From: Steinernema hermaphroditum
Lineage: Eukaryota > Nematoda > Chromadorea > Rhabditida > Steinernematidae
DNA length: 64,000 nucleotides
Direction of reading: 5' to 3'
Assembly: GCA_030435675.1 (NCBI GenBank)
Contig: CM059624.1
Span: 2,070,769 to 2,134,768, forward strand
Below are positions 33,901 through 45,500 of this stretch, piece by piece. A model generated the notes under the pieces. It searched no databases, was not told the origin of the DNA, and worked only from the letters and a program-made list of their open reading frames with translations. Each line of letters begins with the position of its first letter. The first letter of the stretch is position 1. Position numbers and translations under genes: made by a program.

Positions 33901-35628
33901 CATCTGTACGCGTCCGTAAATGAAGATATCAGAGAAAGCCACTGAGAATAAGGTGAAGAGGTCGAAAATTTGACCAAAACCATTTTTCGATTTTAAACCT
34001 CGGGTACTCTACGAACGAGGAATCCGAATGCGGGCCATAAAGTGGGCTGAAGTTGCTGATGCTAGCGGCAAATACCTTGATTAGATTGTGTGCCTTTTTG
34101 GTAATAAATATCTACTTTCAAAAAGGCTCATTTATTATGCATCAACCCAATATGAATGCTTCAAGAGATCGCATCAGAATGTTCCCATTCTGAATGAACC
34201 AACGAGTTGTCTCAACACAAAAAGGACAGTTGTTAGACCTAGCCCCAAATATGGTCCTTAGGTACGGTAAGTTTAAGCTTTATCTTGGTGAGTAGCTTGA
34301 TAGCTGTTGAATTATTTCCAAAAATAGCTATTCTTCAATTCTGTGTTTAAGTGGCTTTCGATCTATGCCTAGCCTGACACTTTTGGTAAGACTAAGCGTA
34401 AGAATGGATCATATAACAGTTCCTAAAACACAGGGCTTAAGCTGTACGGATCCGGCTCGTATCAGCCCAGATCGGCTTTACCTATGTGGCTCGGCTCCGG
34501 CTAGGCTTCATATTATGTATAAGATCTCTATGTACCTTTGGCACACGCCGGAGCCGAAGCAGATATTGGCGTGAATTCTTTACATAGTCCAGAAGCTGTG
34601 AATCGCTCATTGAAGAGGGCAACTGAAGGTACAGTAAGCACGAGAACGGCCATGGAGACGCCTCTCACCTTACTATGAAAGACAAGTCGATTGAACTGCA
34701 TGACGAGAGAGAGCCGCGATATGTCGTCCACATTGAGATTGGTTTCGACGAATCGTCCACACTCCTCAAGGATCTCGTCGACGGTGTCGCTCGTCAGCAC
34801 GACGCGATCGTTGCTGCAGGCTTCGACTATTGGCGCCTGAAAGCTCTCTTTTCCAGTTATATGCCTCCACTCTAGTCACCTTGATGTCGTCAGCGATTCT
34901 CTCGACCGGTATTGTTAGCTTGTTCCCCACAATGCGGCACTCCACTGCGATCAGTCCCATCTACAGTACTGTATAGTAGGAGTCCTTCCTCACTACAGAT
35001 GTACCTCCTCTTTCAGGGTGTCCACGTAGAGACGAACTGCGGCGAATGAGATCTTCGTGCATTCGTGCTGAAGCGCCGTCTCCACCTGCCTCTGTTTGTG
35101 TTCGGAAGTCGAATAGAGAGAGAACAACCTGCGATCTAGCGTACTCAAGGTGAATCTACAGTACCCACATTTGATCCAATTCATCATAGAAGGTGTTTAT
35201 CTGCGAGAAGATGAATGGACGAAGTTCGGCCGTTGTCACGGCTCCTTTAAAGGCGTCGCGTCTCCACACGAACAGAAGACTGTTCCGCTCCTCCATGTGT
35301 TGACGGATCTGAATCCGCATCAGATTCGAGATGTCAACGTCGTCGCTCAGCTTCTTCCCCAGGGCGCCAGGTCCCCCTCCACACTCTGAATCTTGCTCGT
35401 CTTCGGCCAACCCCAAGAACGAACAGTCTTACCAGCGATCCGTCGAGAACGCCTCTTGTCGTCAATACCGTATCTTGAGGCACGTTCGTTGAGAACAGCT
35501 AATCGCTGACTTGCCTCCACCCACTCGGCACACTCTTCGCAAATCTTCCTTGCGGCTGTGTCATGAGGGGAGCTATGCGTCGGCGGATAGTCTAGGGGAA
35601 ACTCCTTGACAAGAAGAAACCACGTTCT
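21990..35628 (-). CDS. Divergent dynein heavy chain, AAA1 eroded, truncated after AAA5
   Basis: Many short exons; 35628 is the 5'-most recognised exon edge and further N-terminal exons may be missed. Linker: FEIVEVIGNASIMERHWKKM (about 31400-31500) and RNPRICLLSDGDLLKILSKT (about 28890-28950). AAA1: the P-loop position reads ISQGSVLDS with no GK[ST] (about 28320-28360), and Walker B is FVLEN. AAA2: GAVAKST near 27680, then TLPDGSNFYAPSNVRFVLCV. AAA3: intact GPPLSGKST near 26415, Walker B VLIVDD. AAA4: GSRGVSRSG. The stalk coiled coils and the LKKLKRY...LCEWVFA strand are present. AAA5 ends FRLFFDTRLPLDALPP, then EDVFLLKTLSECSPTEILDS, and a stop at 21990 removes AAA6 and the C-terminal domain. 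Dyneins are minus-end microtubule motors; motor activity here is doubtful. Open frames and splice sites persist throughout, so it is probably an expressed gene. Confidence 0.72.
29460..30338. mobile_element. Non-autonomous hAT-type element with GAGTC arrays
   Basis: The 879-bp element has termini TAGGGTTGGCA/TGCCAACCCTA and a perfect 8-bp target duplication GTCTTGTA (29452-29459 and 30339-30346). Pentamer arrays of GAGTC fill both subterminal regions (about 29489-29590 and 30177-30325), the outermost right end in inverted sense. There is no transposase. It sits in a dynein intron. A diverged tandem duplicate of the flanks at 30725-30940 has the empty site (ACTTGTAAACC, once). Confidence 0.85.
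30725..30940. repeat. Diverged tandem duplicate of the hAT flanks
   Basis: TTTTTGA.CCTGCCTATCA, CTTGTAAACCATG, ATGGC.AATCA.TGTGGGT and GACACGGTTT-like blocks match, in order, 29410-29459 joined to 30339-30640. Both copies lie in one dynein intron. Confidence 0.65.
31853..31920 (+). pseudogene. Degenerate tRNA-Met-like sequence
   Basis: In a dynein intron. A D-arm-like GGCGCAGTGGGTAGCG is followed by a CCCATAA loop-like stretch and TTGTTCGAATCC (B box). The stems are poor, so it is a relic or SINE head rather than a working tRNA. Confidence 0.4.
33236..34150. mobile_element. Mariner-like non-autonomous element
   Basis: 915 bp, flanked by TA on both sides (33234-33235 and 34151-34152). The inverted ends share TTGGGTTGATGCAT, then AATGAGCC. 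The longest ORF is about 119 aa and does not look like a transposase. Internal blocks match 2001-2352 and 1060-1120. It lies in a dynein intron. Confidence 0.75.
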
Positions 35629-36309
35629 CTGAAAGCAAGAGCGGTCAATCTGTTGAATAGATGTACTGAATTTATTGAAAACTGTAATTTATTTAAGTAA
35701 AAAGGAGGTATGTACATCAGGTCTGTTTTGTCGGTTAACCATAACTCTAGTGAACATCAGTCATGCTACGAATAGTGAAGCCTCTGCGAAAGGTTTATTT
35801 CATGAAAAAGGTCTATTTTCTCTATATCAAGTCGATCACCATTATAGTCTGTTTTGAGGCTCGTCAATTTCTTTTTTCCTACTGTTAGCTTGCATTATTG
35901 ACTAGGTCAGAAATTCTGTCTAATTTTAATCGGGTTGAGTTCGCTGTTTTTGGTTTCCGCCACTAAAGGTAGCGATGAAAGCATTAGAAAACGGCAAAAA
36001 ACTGCCCCTCACAGCACTCAAAATAGGATTGAGGATCGAACCGACCCCGACCGATTGCAACGCTTTCGCAACAAACCACACAAATAGATGAAAAAGCAAC
36101 CCGTTCCCTACTATTATACCTTGGGGATCAGAAAGGCTCCGATTTGTTCAGAGGGTCAGAAGCTATTGATCACTAGGGTTGCCCCTCGCAGAGCTATTTT
36201 TGTCTCCACCGGAAAGCTCGTTTGTTTACAGGTATCGGAGCAACTTTAGGCGAGTCTTACTGGGCTATTAGCGCGGAAAAATGTCGACGCAACCACGCAT
36301 CCTTTTTGT
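35629..36309. other. Intergenic or 5' region of the dynein gene
   Basis: No clear exon upstream of the last dynein exon recognised. Contains a SINE-like copy at 36025-36110. Confidence 0.4.
36025..36110 (-). repeat. tRNA-derived SINE-like copy 1
   Basis: The - strand has an A-box-like TGGTTTGTTGCG and a B box GGTTCGATCC. It shares AGCAACC.GTTC and the overall order of blocks with 53985-54110. Confidence 0.5.
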
Positions 36310-36519
36310 TCAAATCTCAACACCACAAAATGTGGATGAAAATTGGTTGTTCTTTTTTGGTTTTATATCTCCGTATAAGGCTGGTCCTACCGCGAATCCG
36401 ACGTCCTTGTTTAGACTGTCCATCAACCTCCTTTGCTCTTTTCGCTTCCTTTCCATTTCCGCGTGCCATCGGAAGAATTCTCGCCTGAACGAGCATTGTC
36501 TATGGTAGGGTAATACCAT
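36310..36519 (-). CDS. Possible terminal exon, unidentified
   Basis: An acceptor near 36500 leads into a highly charged open frame (REFFRWHAEMERKRKEQRRLMDSLNKDVGFAVGP...) ending with a stop at 36310. A possible upstream exon (MDVRQVLREKYDSKRCLTREFY, - strand near 36670-36740) does not join in phase by eye. It could be a small gene or a stray dynein exon. Not recognised. Confidence 0.3.
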   Translation of the reverse strand: MVLPYHRQCSFRREFFRWHAEMERKRKEQRRLMDSLNKDVGFAVGPALYGDIKPKKNNQFSSTFCGVEI

Positions 36520-37040
36520 TCCTACTTTATACAGGGACCTTTCTTCTTATTGGGTCGTCCCTTTTCTTTTGGATTCAGCGGTGGAAGAGGGTGAGTAACG
36601 TAGATTGTGCGCGAGTATTTCCCTAAACAATCAGTCAACCTATTGAACAGTGAACATTATTTGGCTACCGTAGAATTCGCGCGTCAAGCAGCGCTTCGAA
36701 TCGTATTTTTCCCGAAGAACCTGTCGAACGTCCATCGCGCTGTTTCGACTGGCTAATGGACCTTCCGTCGATCTACATGTGGTGAACGCTTGACCGATTA
36801 AGAAATTGCTTTCGAGCCATCGAACGGAAAGGAGCAGCGTGCTCTCTCAAGCGGAGAGGACTGCGCGGGTGTGGTCAACCAAACATACTTCTTTGGTGTA
36901 TTTAGTCCTGTTTTCCATTTTCCACCTGCTAGGATGGGATCACCATTGCCCCAGCCAAGAGCGATCGGTCGCTGAGCTCATTTGGCGAGCTTCAAAGAAA
37001 GCGAACGGACCACCCACTAGTTTAAGACTTTATTTCAATT

Positions 37041-38467
37041 TCACGTTCTAATCGACGGGCTATTCGAGATTGTTTTCGGCTTTGACGATATCTGCACGAA
37101 CCTCCTTCTTGGAAATATTTTGTACAGGGCGAAGATTGACGTCAGAAGGACGCTAATTACGTGTGCCAGTTCCTTGAAGAACAAGGCTTCGTCGAGCCAC
37201 TCGGATTTGTATCCATACGAGTAGGCAATGAACATCGCGTGAGGGATAACACAAAGGAGGACGTGGCATGTGGCTTGGAAAAGGACGATGTGGTTGGTCT
37301 GAAAATGTTCGAATTAGTCGAAAAAAAAACAGAAAAAACTAAAGAATCCAAAGGTGTTTAGGGTACCCAAACCTAACTCGAATCCAGTTGTCATCAGAGA
37401 TGGACATCGCCTTCAACGGCTGATAGATGTGCTAGCCTATCCGATCCGTTCAGACCATCTCTGAATTACGATAAGCTCACTTAGCAGAAGAAGTCGACCA
37501 TATAGGAATGAAATTATTTGCAGGATGCATAAAAGAGAGCCCAAAACAACTCCAAGAACCGTGCTCTACGTGGATCGTTATGTAAAAACGTGGCCAAAAG
37601 TGATCCGGATAGGTTCACTTCTCTCTCATCTAGGGCATATATTGGCATACATCGTCTTATGGGCCAGCCATTGAGCGGACCACGGCTGACCTGATGCCCA
37701 CCTTTGGCCAGACCATCCAAAGTTATCAGTAGCTGTATCAACACTACAGCCTTCAGTGGATCTACTGGTGTGATGTGGACAGATTGTCTATCGTCGGTGT
37801 TCTCGACCTACCCACACCCCTTTCAACTTGATTGTATTCATACCTGTGCAGTCCTCCGTTTCGCCACCAGGTTCATATTACCCTTGATGTATCCACGAAA
37901 TTTGACGACGAAAACGAGTTGTAGAAGAATCTCCACGGCCAGTGTCACGAGAAGCACATACATCCTCAACACGTCAATTGTGGTTTGCGCAAACGTCGTT
38001 TTTCCGAAACCAGCAATGACCACAGCGAAAAATATCAAAATTCCAGAATTTACAATGAGAGTGATGATGCTCAGCTTGAGGCTGATCCTTTGCTGAGAGT
38101 GATTGATGGGATAGGTCATGAGAAGAACCCTGTCCACAGCAATAAACAATCCGCTGATGGAGATGAGCTGTAGAGCCAAGTGGGGCGATAGGGCAACCAG
38201 CCATAATACCCTGGTATCTCGTAGATAAATATCTAGCAGGTTTAGGATAGGCAGCGATTTCAGAGCAGCATAAGGAATCATGATAGTCCCGAAGGCGAGA
38301 AAGGAGATGGTAAAAGCAAAGAGCATTCCAAACCGGGTGGCAGAGGAGTTCTGTCGTCGAAGGATGATGAATAGACACGTTCCATTGATGAGTATGATGC
38401 AAGAACAGAATGAAATATTGAGGTAATGTTTAGAGTGATTATGGAAAGACTCATACGATGACGACAT
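37041..38467 (-). CDS. Nematode 7TM chemoreceptor (Srbc-like)
   Basis: Exons 37844-38467 and 37041-37298 join in phase to 293 aa, with AATAAA right after the stop (- strand, about 37030). Seven hydrophobic segments are visible, five in exon 1 (such as SFCSCIILINGTCLFIILRR and MYVLLVTLAVEILLQLVFVV) and two in exon 2. AVDRVLLMTYPI after TM3 corresponds to the DRY-like position of nematode serpentine receptors, and the basic tail PRRRFVQISSKPK is typical. It would act as a G-protein-coupled receptor in sensory neurons. The subfamily call is tentative. The 545-nt intron holds nothing recognisable. Confidence 0.75.
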
Positions 38468-38629
38468 TCTGAGGCTCACAGAGAGGTAGCTTGAAGTAGG
38501 AAATGTGATTTAGGCAAACATGGACAAATTTAGAAGCCCTTGCGTGTGGAAGTGCACGATTGTAGTTGGTGATTGAACAACGGTGGCACACACAACCAAT
38601 TCCAATAAATCCTGCGACACCAGTCAAAG

Positions 38630-38745
38630 TAAGGACTCTGGCCGGTGTCGAACCTACCCCGCCAGTTTACAAATCAAGCACGTTCGCAATAAGCCATACA
38701 GACGATCTAAGTGGATACGGTCAATGCCGCTATGCCTTCGAGATC
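38630..38745 (-). repeat. tRNA-derived SINE-like copy 2
   Basis: The - strand has TGGCTTATTGCG and a perfect B box GGTTCGACACC. It shares CAAT.AGCCA.A.AGAC and GGT..TGCCGCTATGCC with copy 3. Confidence 0.6.
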
Positions 38746-39069
38746 GAACTTCCAGAGGACAGAGCACGATAGAACACATTACCGTATATTTATTAATACT
38801 TTACACGAGGGTCATTACTTCAGTTTTACGACACTCAACAAGAACAAAAAATAACAAAATGTATTGCACCAGAACTTTTATGGCAAGAGACTAGGATGGG
38901 CCGTGTGGAGGGTATTGCAATATTTTGGAAGTTTTAAAGCCGGAAACGGATAAGGCAATTCTAGGTAGGGCATAAATACAGAAACTACCGGTATGACATC
39001 AATAAATGGCAACAATGGTGTCGATATGGCAACAAAACAAGGAGGGATAATGTATAGACTTTCTGTTGT

Positions 39070-41416
39070 CTAGTTGGGCTTTTCGAAGACCCACTTCTGT
39101 CTAATGTCTGTGGCGTCGCAGGGCATTCCCTGCAGGGAGTTGTCTTCGCGTTGTACGCTGATCTTTGTTCGAGGGATGAGGGCCAGGCAGCGGTCGCCCT
39201 GTTTAATGAGGCCTTGCTCCTCAAGAAGCACCCATCGGAAGTGGAGTTTGTCGCACTCGAGTGTCTTGATTTTGCCTGAGTCGTCGATGTTCAGACAGTG
39301 TTTCGAGGCTCCGGCGCGAAGAGTGTGTTTCACGTTATCGTAGAAGAATTCCTGGAATAGGACAATGCACAATTTGGCATAAAAAATGACCGCTCCTCAC
39401 CTGGTTTCCACCAGTGCCATGGCATTCATAGACACCGGGCGTCTCGGCAACACCATTATGCCCCAGACTGTCTAGACAGAGCTTTCCCTGTCGGAACGTC
39501 TGCGGCGTGCCCATGTCCGACTCAGGAACTTTCAGCTCCGGATACACCTCGCGGAGATACCAGCTGAAGCTCTTGCACTTGAGGTCCGCCTTCAGCTTGA
39601 GACGTTCGCTGATATCGCCGTAGTTGACGTAGCGCGCCGAGGGGACCTGCTTCAAGTAGAAGCGCTTGTAGTCGTCCAGCCAGACTTCTGCGGCTCTTCG
39701 GGTGTTCCTAAACGGCGACATAGAGAAGATTCAGATGGAAATAATGCACTCACTTCTGGAAGACATTTCCACTTCCTCCGGGGAATGTGTAGGGATGCTG
39801 GCGTCGGAATACGTGGCCGACGCGGCTGCAGGGGATGATTTCCATGGCTCCGCCGCACTGCCAAACGCGGAATGACAGCTCGAGATTCTCGCCGCCCCAC
39901 ACGTCCCTGAAAATCAGAAATCCCTTATACACACTGTGCCCAAGGATCCCTACTTACATATCCAAGTCATAGGTTCCCAGAGTCTCAAACCACTCCTTCG
40001 AAATGGTGAACAGTCCACCAGCTTGAACAGGAGTCTTGATCGGGCCCGTTGGGTGAGCATGCCGAGCATTTCTCAGCGACCCATCCAGGAACTCCCACTT
40101 GAAAACCAGATTCCACTCGAAACCGCCGCGAAGATCGGCGCTGGCAGCGACGTAATTGAACGAATCCATGTTGATCACGTCGATGACGGGAGCGACAACG
40201 GCTTTCGAATTCTAAAATGAAGACTTTATCGAACTAGGAGACGCAGTCTCGGCTCACCTCCTTGACACGCTGGAGGAGAGGCTCCAGCCACTGCTGGTTA
40301 CACTCGACGTGGCTGTCCAAGAAGGTCAAAATGGGAGCTCGGGCGATGGCGGCGCCCTTCATCCTCGACCGGATCAGCCCTTCGCGTTTGGTGTTCCTCA
40401 GCACGATCACTTTATCGATGGATACGAGTTCTTCGCCCACAGACGCTGAATTACCGTATGTCGAAAGCGTTCAAATGCTAAAAAATTACGATCTTTGGAG
40501 AAATCGTCCACAAGAATGATCTCTTTGATGAGTCTTGGCGGTGATCGATTCAGGGCGCTGACGACCGTTCGGAGGAGGGTAGATCGGGCTTCATTGTGGA
40601 AGGTGACAATGATGGAGGTCTGGGGTAGGCTATCTACGTCGTAGTTCACCGCTCGACATCTGTAAAATTAAGCGTTTGAATCTGTCGGCAGATGTTTAAT
40701 CGCATTCACGTCCAAAAGCTAGATAAATAACTTACACAGCCTCCCTACTGTCAGCGATGTCCCGGTCCCACTTCAGCGCATCAGAAGCGGCCTGGTTGAA
40801 CTTGTTCGCCTCGTAGCGATCCTGTCCCGGCTGCAGCGCGCCCTTCTTCAAGTACTCTTCGTGGGGAAAATCGCGCCATGAGACGAGATTGTTGGGCTTC
40901 GGGTGCATGACCGTATCTCGCGGTACAACCACAGGGATACTGTCGTCTTCTGGCGCAGATCCATAGGGGTTACCACCTATCCTGGACCGTAGTTCCGTCG
41001 TCGCCTCCTCGTAGCTTAACGGGGCTTTCTTCCCCTCGACTTCTTCATCAACGATCTTCTGTGCCCGCACACCGCGATGCACTCGGGTTTCCCACTGAAA
41101 TCGAACGTTTGAACGCTTCAGAACCAGGTCATTTCCATACTGATCTCACAGGACACAATTTTCCAGTAAATCATTTGCAATTTATAGCTTTTGAATTACT
41201 CATGCATGGCCGATGAAGGCGCCGAGACAAACGAAACATTCTAATGACCATTAGGGCGCAAAAATGTGTCAAAAATGAAACACTTACAGCTTGAGCGTTC
41301 CCAGCGTTGAGTCGATTGATCGCTGAGTTGTTCTTCGTCCAGAAGACCATGATCCCACCGATCCAGATGACGAAGAACAGCAAAAGCCATGTTTTTAAGC
41401 GGCACAACTTTTTCAT
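39070..41416 (-). CDS. gly-4: Polypeptide N-acetylgalactosaminyltransferase (GALNT2/GLY-4-like)
   Basis: Eight exons (41288-41416, 40736-41094, 40490-40659, 40258-40445, 39958-40211, 39754-39906, 39401-39707, 39070-39351) join in phase to 613 aa. It is a type II Golgi protein: short cytosolic KKLCRLK and a TM anchor ([18 protein letters not shown]). The GT27 catalytic domain shows [18 protein letters not shown], the metal-binding DSHVE and the Gal/GalNAc motif [21 protein letters not shown]-terminal ricin-type lectin domain follows ([12 protein letters not shown]). It starts mucin-type O-glycosylation by adding GalNAc to Ser/Thr. An acceptor (TTTCAG) lies about 13 nt upstream of the ATG, suggesting trans-splicing. 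The closest family match is GALNT2, hence the symbol. Confidence 0.9.
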
Positions 41417-42546
41417 CTTTCCATGAGGCACTGAAATTGAGCAAAATTAGTTGCATACGTAGTTAAATACACAGCGATGCAACGAGATGTTAATAGCGTA
41501 CATAAGCACATAATCACGACATTGAAAAAAATGGCACAAATTCATCAGAAAGCGACGAGATCTAATGTCAGAGGCCAGTAAACATCAGTGGAGACCGGTC
41601 AATCGAGACGCAGACAGTCCCCGACAGACAAAGAAGGACGAACAACAGCTGGAGACAGACAGGAAAAGGAAATCAGCCATATGGTATCGATCTGCGGAAC
41701 ATCTCAAAGGATAAACAACAAAGGTGAATCAGTCAAAATAATCGCGAGTGACTAAAGAAACAGATCTTCTTACACGTCATCCTTCCGTATTATCCGCTTA
41801 GCACCTCACCGGATATAAGAGCACTACTCTACAACGTCCATCATACAGGGAGAGATTCCTACTACCGTACACTAACCAAGAACAACACAAAAAACGAATC
41901 CGAATGACTTCAAAACACTCAGAGATACCACTTAAGGCAGCCACAAGCTATACAGTACACTAAAGTCAACAACCAGCTAATAATAAGCAGCAAAACAGTT
42001 CTAAAGGAGCCAAGAAGCTGAGAAATCTAGAAGACACAGGTGCAGATGAATAAATCAGCGTTTAATTCAATTACTTCTTATCTATTCATCGCTCATCAAG
42101 CGCACTAATTCGACGAAAAAACCCGAGCCGCTGGGAAAAAGAGGGTTATGCCACAGAGGACTAACCCTCCGCTAATCGATTCATCATTTAAACGACGACG
42201 CCGAGAGTTGAATAAACAAATGTATCTAGATTTGGCCACCGATTGGCCGACATCAACGCCGACTGGCGGCAGGGCGATTGGGTGAACGCGCGCAGTGACA
42301 TTTGATACGAAAGATAGCGCCGCAGGGCCGCCGGCAGCCCTATCGCCCGTTAGCCGTCTTCCCGCCGCAACATCATAAAATAGACCACGTGGCGCAGAGG
42401 CACACAGTGCTTGGAACCACTTGAATCTCAATTACGCTACGCCAGAAGCGTCCAATTTCAGGGAAAGCCTTTTATAGCCGCCTCTCACAATCTATATGTC
42501 TGTACAAAGTCAAAAAAAAAATCATCAGCATCAACAAAAAACAATC
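41417..42546. other. Intergenic, no gene seen
   Basis: Between the 3' end of mitochondrial PheRS and the 5' end of the GalNAc-transferase. No coding exon, tRNA or element is recognised. Confidence 0.4.
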
Positions 42547-43981
42547 CTAGCGAATTTGGACATCGTACTGCTCGACGAGGGTCTTCTCGATCTGCTTGTG
42601 AATCACGTTCACCTCCTCCTTGGTCAGTGCGCGGTCGACACTACGGTAAACGATACGGTAGCAGTGACTTGTCCGGCCGGTCTTCTTGTGCGTGAACTCG
42701 TCGACAAGGCTCACTTGTTCGACGAGGTTGCCACCGATCGACCGGATGAGATCGAAGACGTCGGCGGACATCTCGTGGCTCGGCCTGTCCGGCAGCCAGA
42801 ACGAGAGGTCGAAGTAGACTTGTGGGTGCACGCTGATCGGCACGTACTTGTAGTTGTCTTCGGGCTGCTTGTCGGCGAACTGCGAGAGGAAGCCCGAATC
42901 CTCTGACCAGAAGAGGCGAATGTCCGGGATACTGTAGAGGACCATTGCCAGACGTTCGAGGCCTAGGCCGAAAGCCCAGCCGACCTTGTCGGTGACGCCT
43001 GCTGACGTGAGGATCTTCTGTTCCATAACGCCACAGCCGAGCACTTCCAGCCATTTGCCTTCGTAGAACACTTCAACCTGAAATAGAAGCATTTTGATGG
43101 AATCATTGATCGGAAACGGATCACAAAAACGATCCCTCAAGTTGAAAGCATACCTCGAAAGACGGATGTGTGAACGGGAAGTAGGCATCCACAAACCGAA
43201 TCTGTGCGCCCTTTCCAAACAGCGCCAAACACAGTTCTTCCAAAGTCTGCTTCAATTTGATCTCCAACACTTTCGAAGCATCTTCTGACAGCTCTGACTG
43301 TTTCTGCGGCGTCCTCTTCTCATCATCACTGGCAAACAGCCCGAACTGCTCACCGGAAGCCTTCCCGAACAGTTCATCGGCCGAGTAGAGTCGGACTCCT
43401 TCCATTTGATGGAAACACGGATAGTGAGTGCGATCGATCTCGTCCCGTCGGTAGACGTCGCCAACGACCAGGAAGTTGTCGAATCCCTGCCTCATGAGCT
43501 TGTGCTGGTGCGCGGAGGTGTGCGCCCGCAGACAGGTGTCCGCATTCACGTAGTACGTATCCGATGGCCGGCGACTGACATGGTCTTCCGGTGTCAGCAG
43601 AGAATCGAAGTTGTCGAAGAGGCTGACCACTCGGGGCTCCCTGTCGCAAACGGTGAACAGCGGCGATCGATTACCGGCCTTGCGATATGTCTTGTGGAAG
43701 TGATTGACGATTCGCTGCTTGATCAGATTCAGCGGATTCCCGGGCTTCGCGTGAAGGTGCCGCTCCAGCAGGGCCATCACCGATGGCGTCAGATTCCATC
43801 GTTCATCGGGTTTTACCACTAACCCGTCGACTTTCCAACTTTTGGGACGTGTCCGTGACGGTGATGACTTGGCGGGCTGTTCGACGGCAGCTGCGTCCCC
43901 TGACGCTGCCAGCGAGGAGCCCAGGCGGACGGCGGTGCCACGGGATAGCAACACCTGGCGCAGTAGCCTCTGCGCGAGCAT
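42547..43981 (-). CDS. fars-2: Mitochondrial phenylalanyl-tRNA synthetase
   Basis: Two exons (43154-43981, 42547-43077) give 452 aa, the usual length of monomeric mitochondrial PheRS. The first about 25 residues (MLAQRLLRQVLLSRGTAVRLG) form a basic amphipathic targeting sequence. The class II core reads NPLNLIKQRI, HTSAHQHKLM, GDVYRRDEIDRTHYPCFHQMEG, the motif 3 region GWAFGLGLERLAMVLY and FWSEDSGF. The C-terminal anticodon-binding domain (HEMSADVFDLIRSIGGNLVEQV...) is complete. It charges mitochondrial tRNA-Phe. An acceptor AG four bases before the ATG at 43981 suggests trans-splicing and favours this start over an upstream in-frame ATG. Confidence 0.93.
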
Positions 43982-45500
43982 TTCGCTGTAATGGGGAAAA
44001 TGTTGAACTACGATCACAACAATCATAAGCAGGCGCGCTGATGCGAAGATGTCAAAAACACGAGGGAACAAGATAGTGTGTGTAAGCCTAGGATTCACAA
44101 ATAATAGTGTGGAGGTCTTTTAGAGTCGCTCTTGAAGCAGTTATCTAAAACAACAGTGACCTCTCGTAATTAGCACATCGGAGTAATGGCAGAACACCAC
44201 AAAACTCGACAAATCTGCAATTAATCTGTCGAGCACAGTGGAACAGATATTTTGATGGCTTCCCGAACGGTTCAAATGCATTCAGCTCCGATATGTTGAA
44301 AAGATTCACGATTAGGATAAGGCTCGGTACTTCAAAGATCATTCGTTCTGGATATTACCGTATCCAACAGCGTTGATGCTTAGGCGAACAATAAAGAACA
44401 CTCTGGAAAGCCAACGAAAGAATGAATTCGAATTAGTTTTTACACCACATCGACTCCCTCGTCGCTGAGGTACAACGATACCTTAAAAAATCATATAACC
44501 AAATATACCACGAGGAATACATGTCAAATTTGGCAAAATCACATGTATCAACCAACAGATCAGTGCTGTTTGCTGCAAAGTAAACCACTAGAATGTGCCG
44601 TGAAAGGATCAAGAAAGTGCTAAACAGGCGTAGAGTGTTGATAACGGAGAATTTGGCCATTTTATAATTGACAATCAAAAACTTGATGAGTAAGATGAAA
44701 TACCGTTTTTTCTCAATTAAAAAATCGCCCAGAAGCACTTTATTAAGGAGAAAAGACACACTAGAATCCTAGCAAAACAGTAAAAATCATTTGCACCAAT
44801 CGGGCAAGCTGTGAGAACCTCAAAAACAACACAAGAACAGTCACCCAAAATAGAGAAAAACTCGCGTGTGGCCCCCCGACAGTCTCCCAATCATTGAAAG
44901 GTCCTACAGCGAAGCGCATGACAAGAGAAGACCACCGTCTGCCGACGTGTCGCTGTGGCGCTAGACGCATTTTCTCGTTTCACCGTCCTTCCTCTTAGCG
45001 GTCCACGTGTAATTTGTATTTCCAGTTTCGATTTTTGCGCGTTGTGACTCCAGGTTTTGCTTTGTAATCGGTTTCAACGATGTGGTTAGACCTTCTTGTT
45101 AAATTTGAGTGTTAATTTGTGTAGCTGCAATGGTGATTACTGGGTTTTTGTTTCCATGTAATCGATGGCGTTATCCAGAACTGCTGAGAAGCTCCGATTT
45201 TTGGGGTTTTATCACATCTCAGCTTTGCTGTTTCATTGGAAACAGAAAGACAGGTAATTCTTCCGCATTTTATCTGTTCTCGTCTTCCGTAAATGTCCGG
45301 AACTTGTCCAAATTCCCCATGGAGTTCTGCTGCAAGCTTGCCGTTTGTTGCATGCAAAAGAGAGGAAGTATAACGATTTAATGCTTTGAATATGAATGCC
45401 ATGATTGTGCCGACATGTTTTTGAGTCCCATCCCTGAGGTTTTCGCTCGGTTCTACGCAAATAAATCATAAAATCCTTCTCGTTGTTCCAGACTTAAACC
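43982..45500. other. Divergent intergenic region
   Basis: Lies between PheRS (-) and the p24 gene (+). A few open frames of about 70-110 codons on the - strand (44433-44759, 44761-44970) have no recognisable motif and are probably chance. Confidence 0.4.

Noticed and set aside
37514..37744. - strand open frame of 76 codons
   Set aside because: Lies inside the chemoreceptor intron, and the two flanking exons join in phase without it.
44433..44759. - strand hydrophobic open frame of 108 codons
   Set aside because: AT-rich chance frame with no recognisable family, splice sites or poly(A) context.
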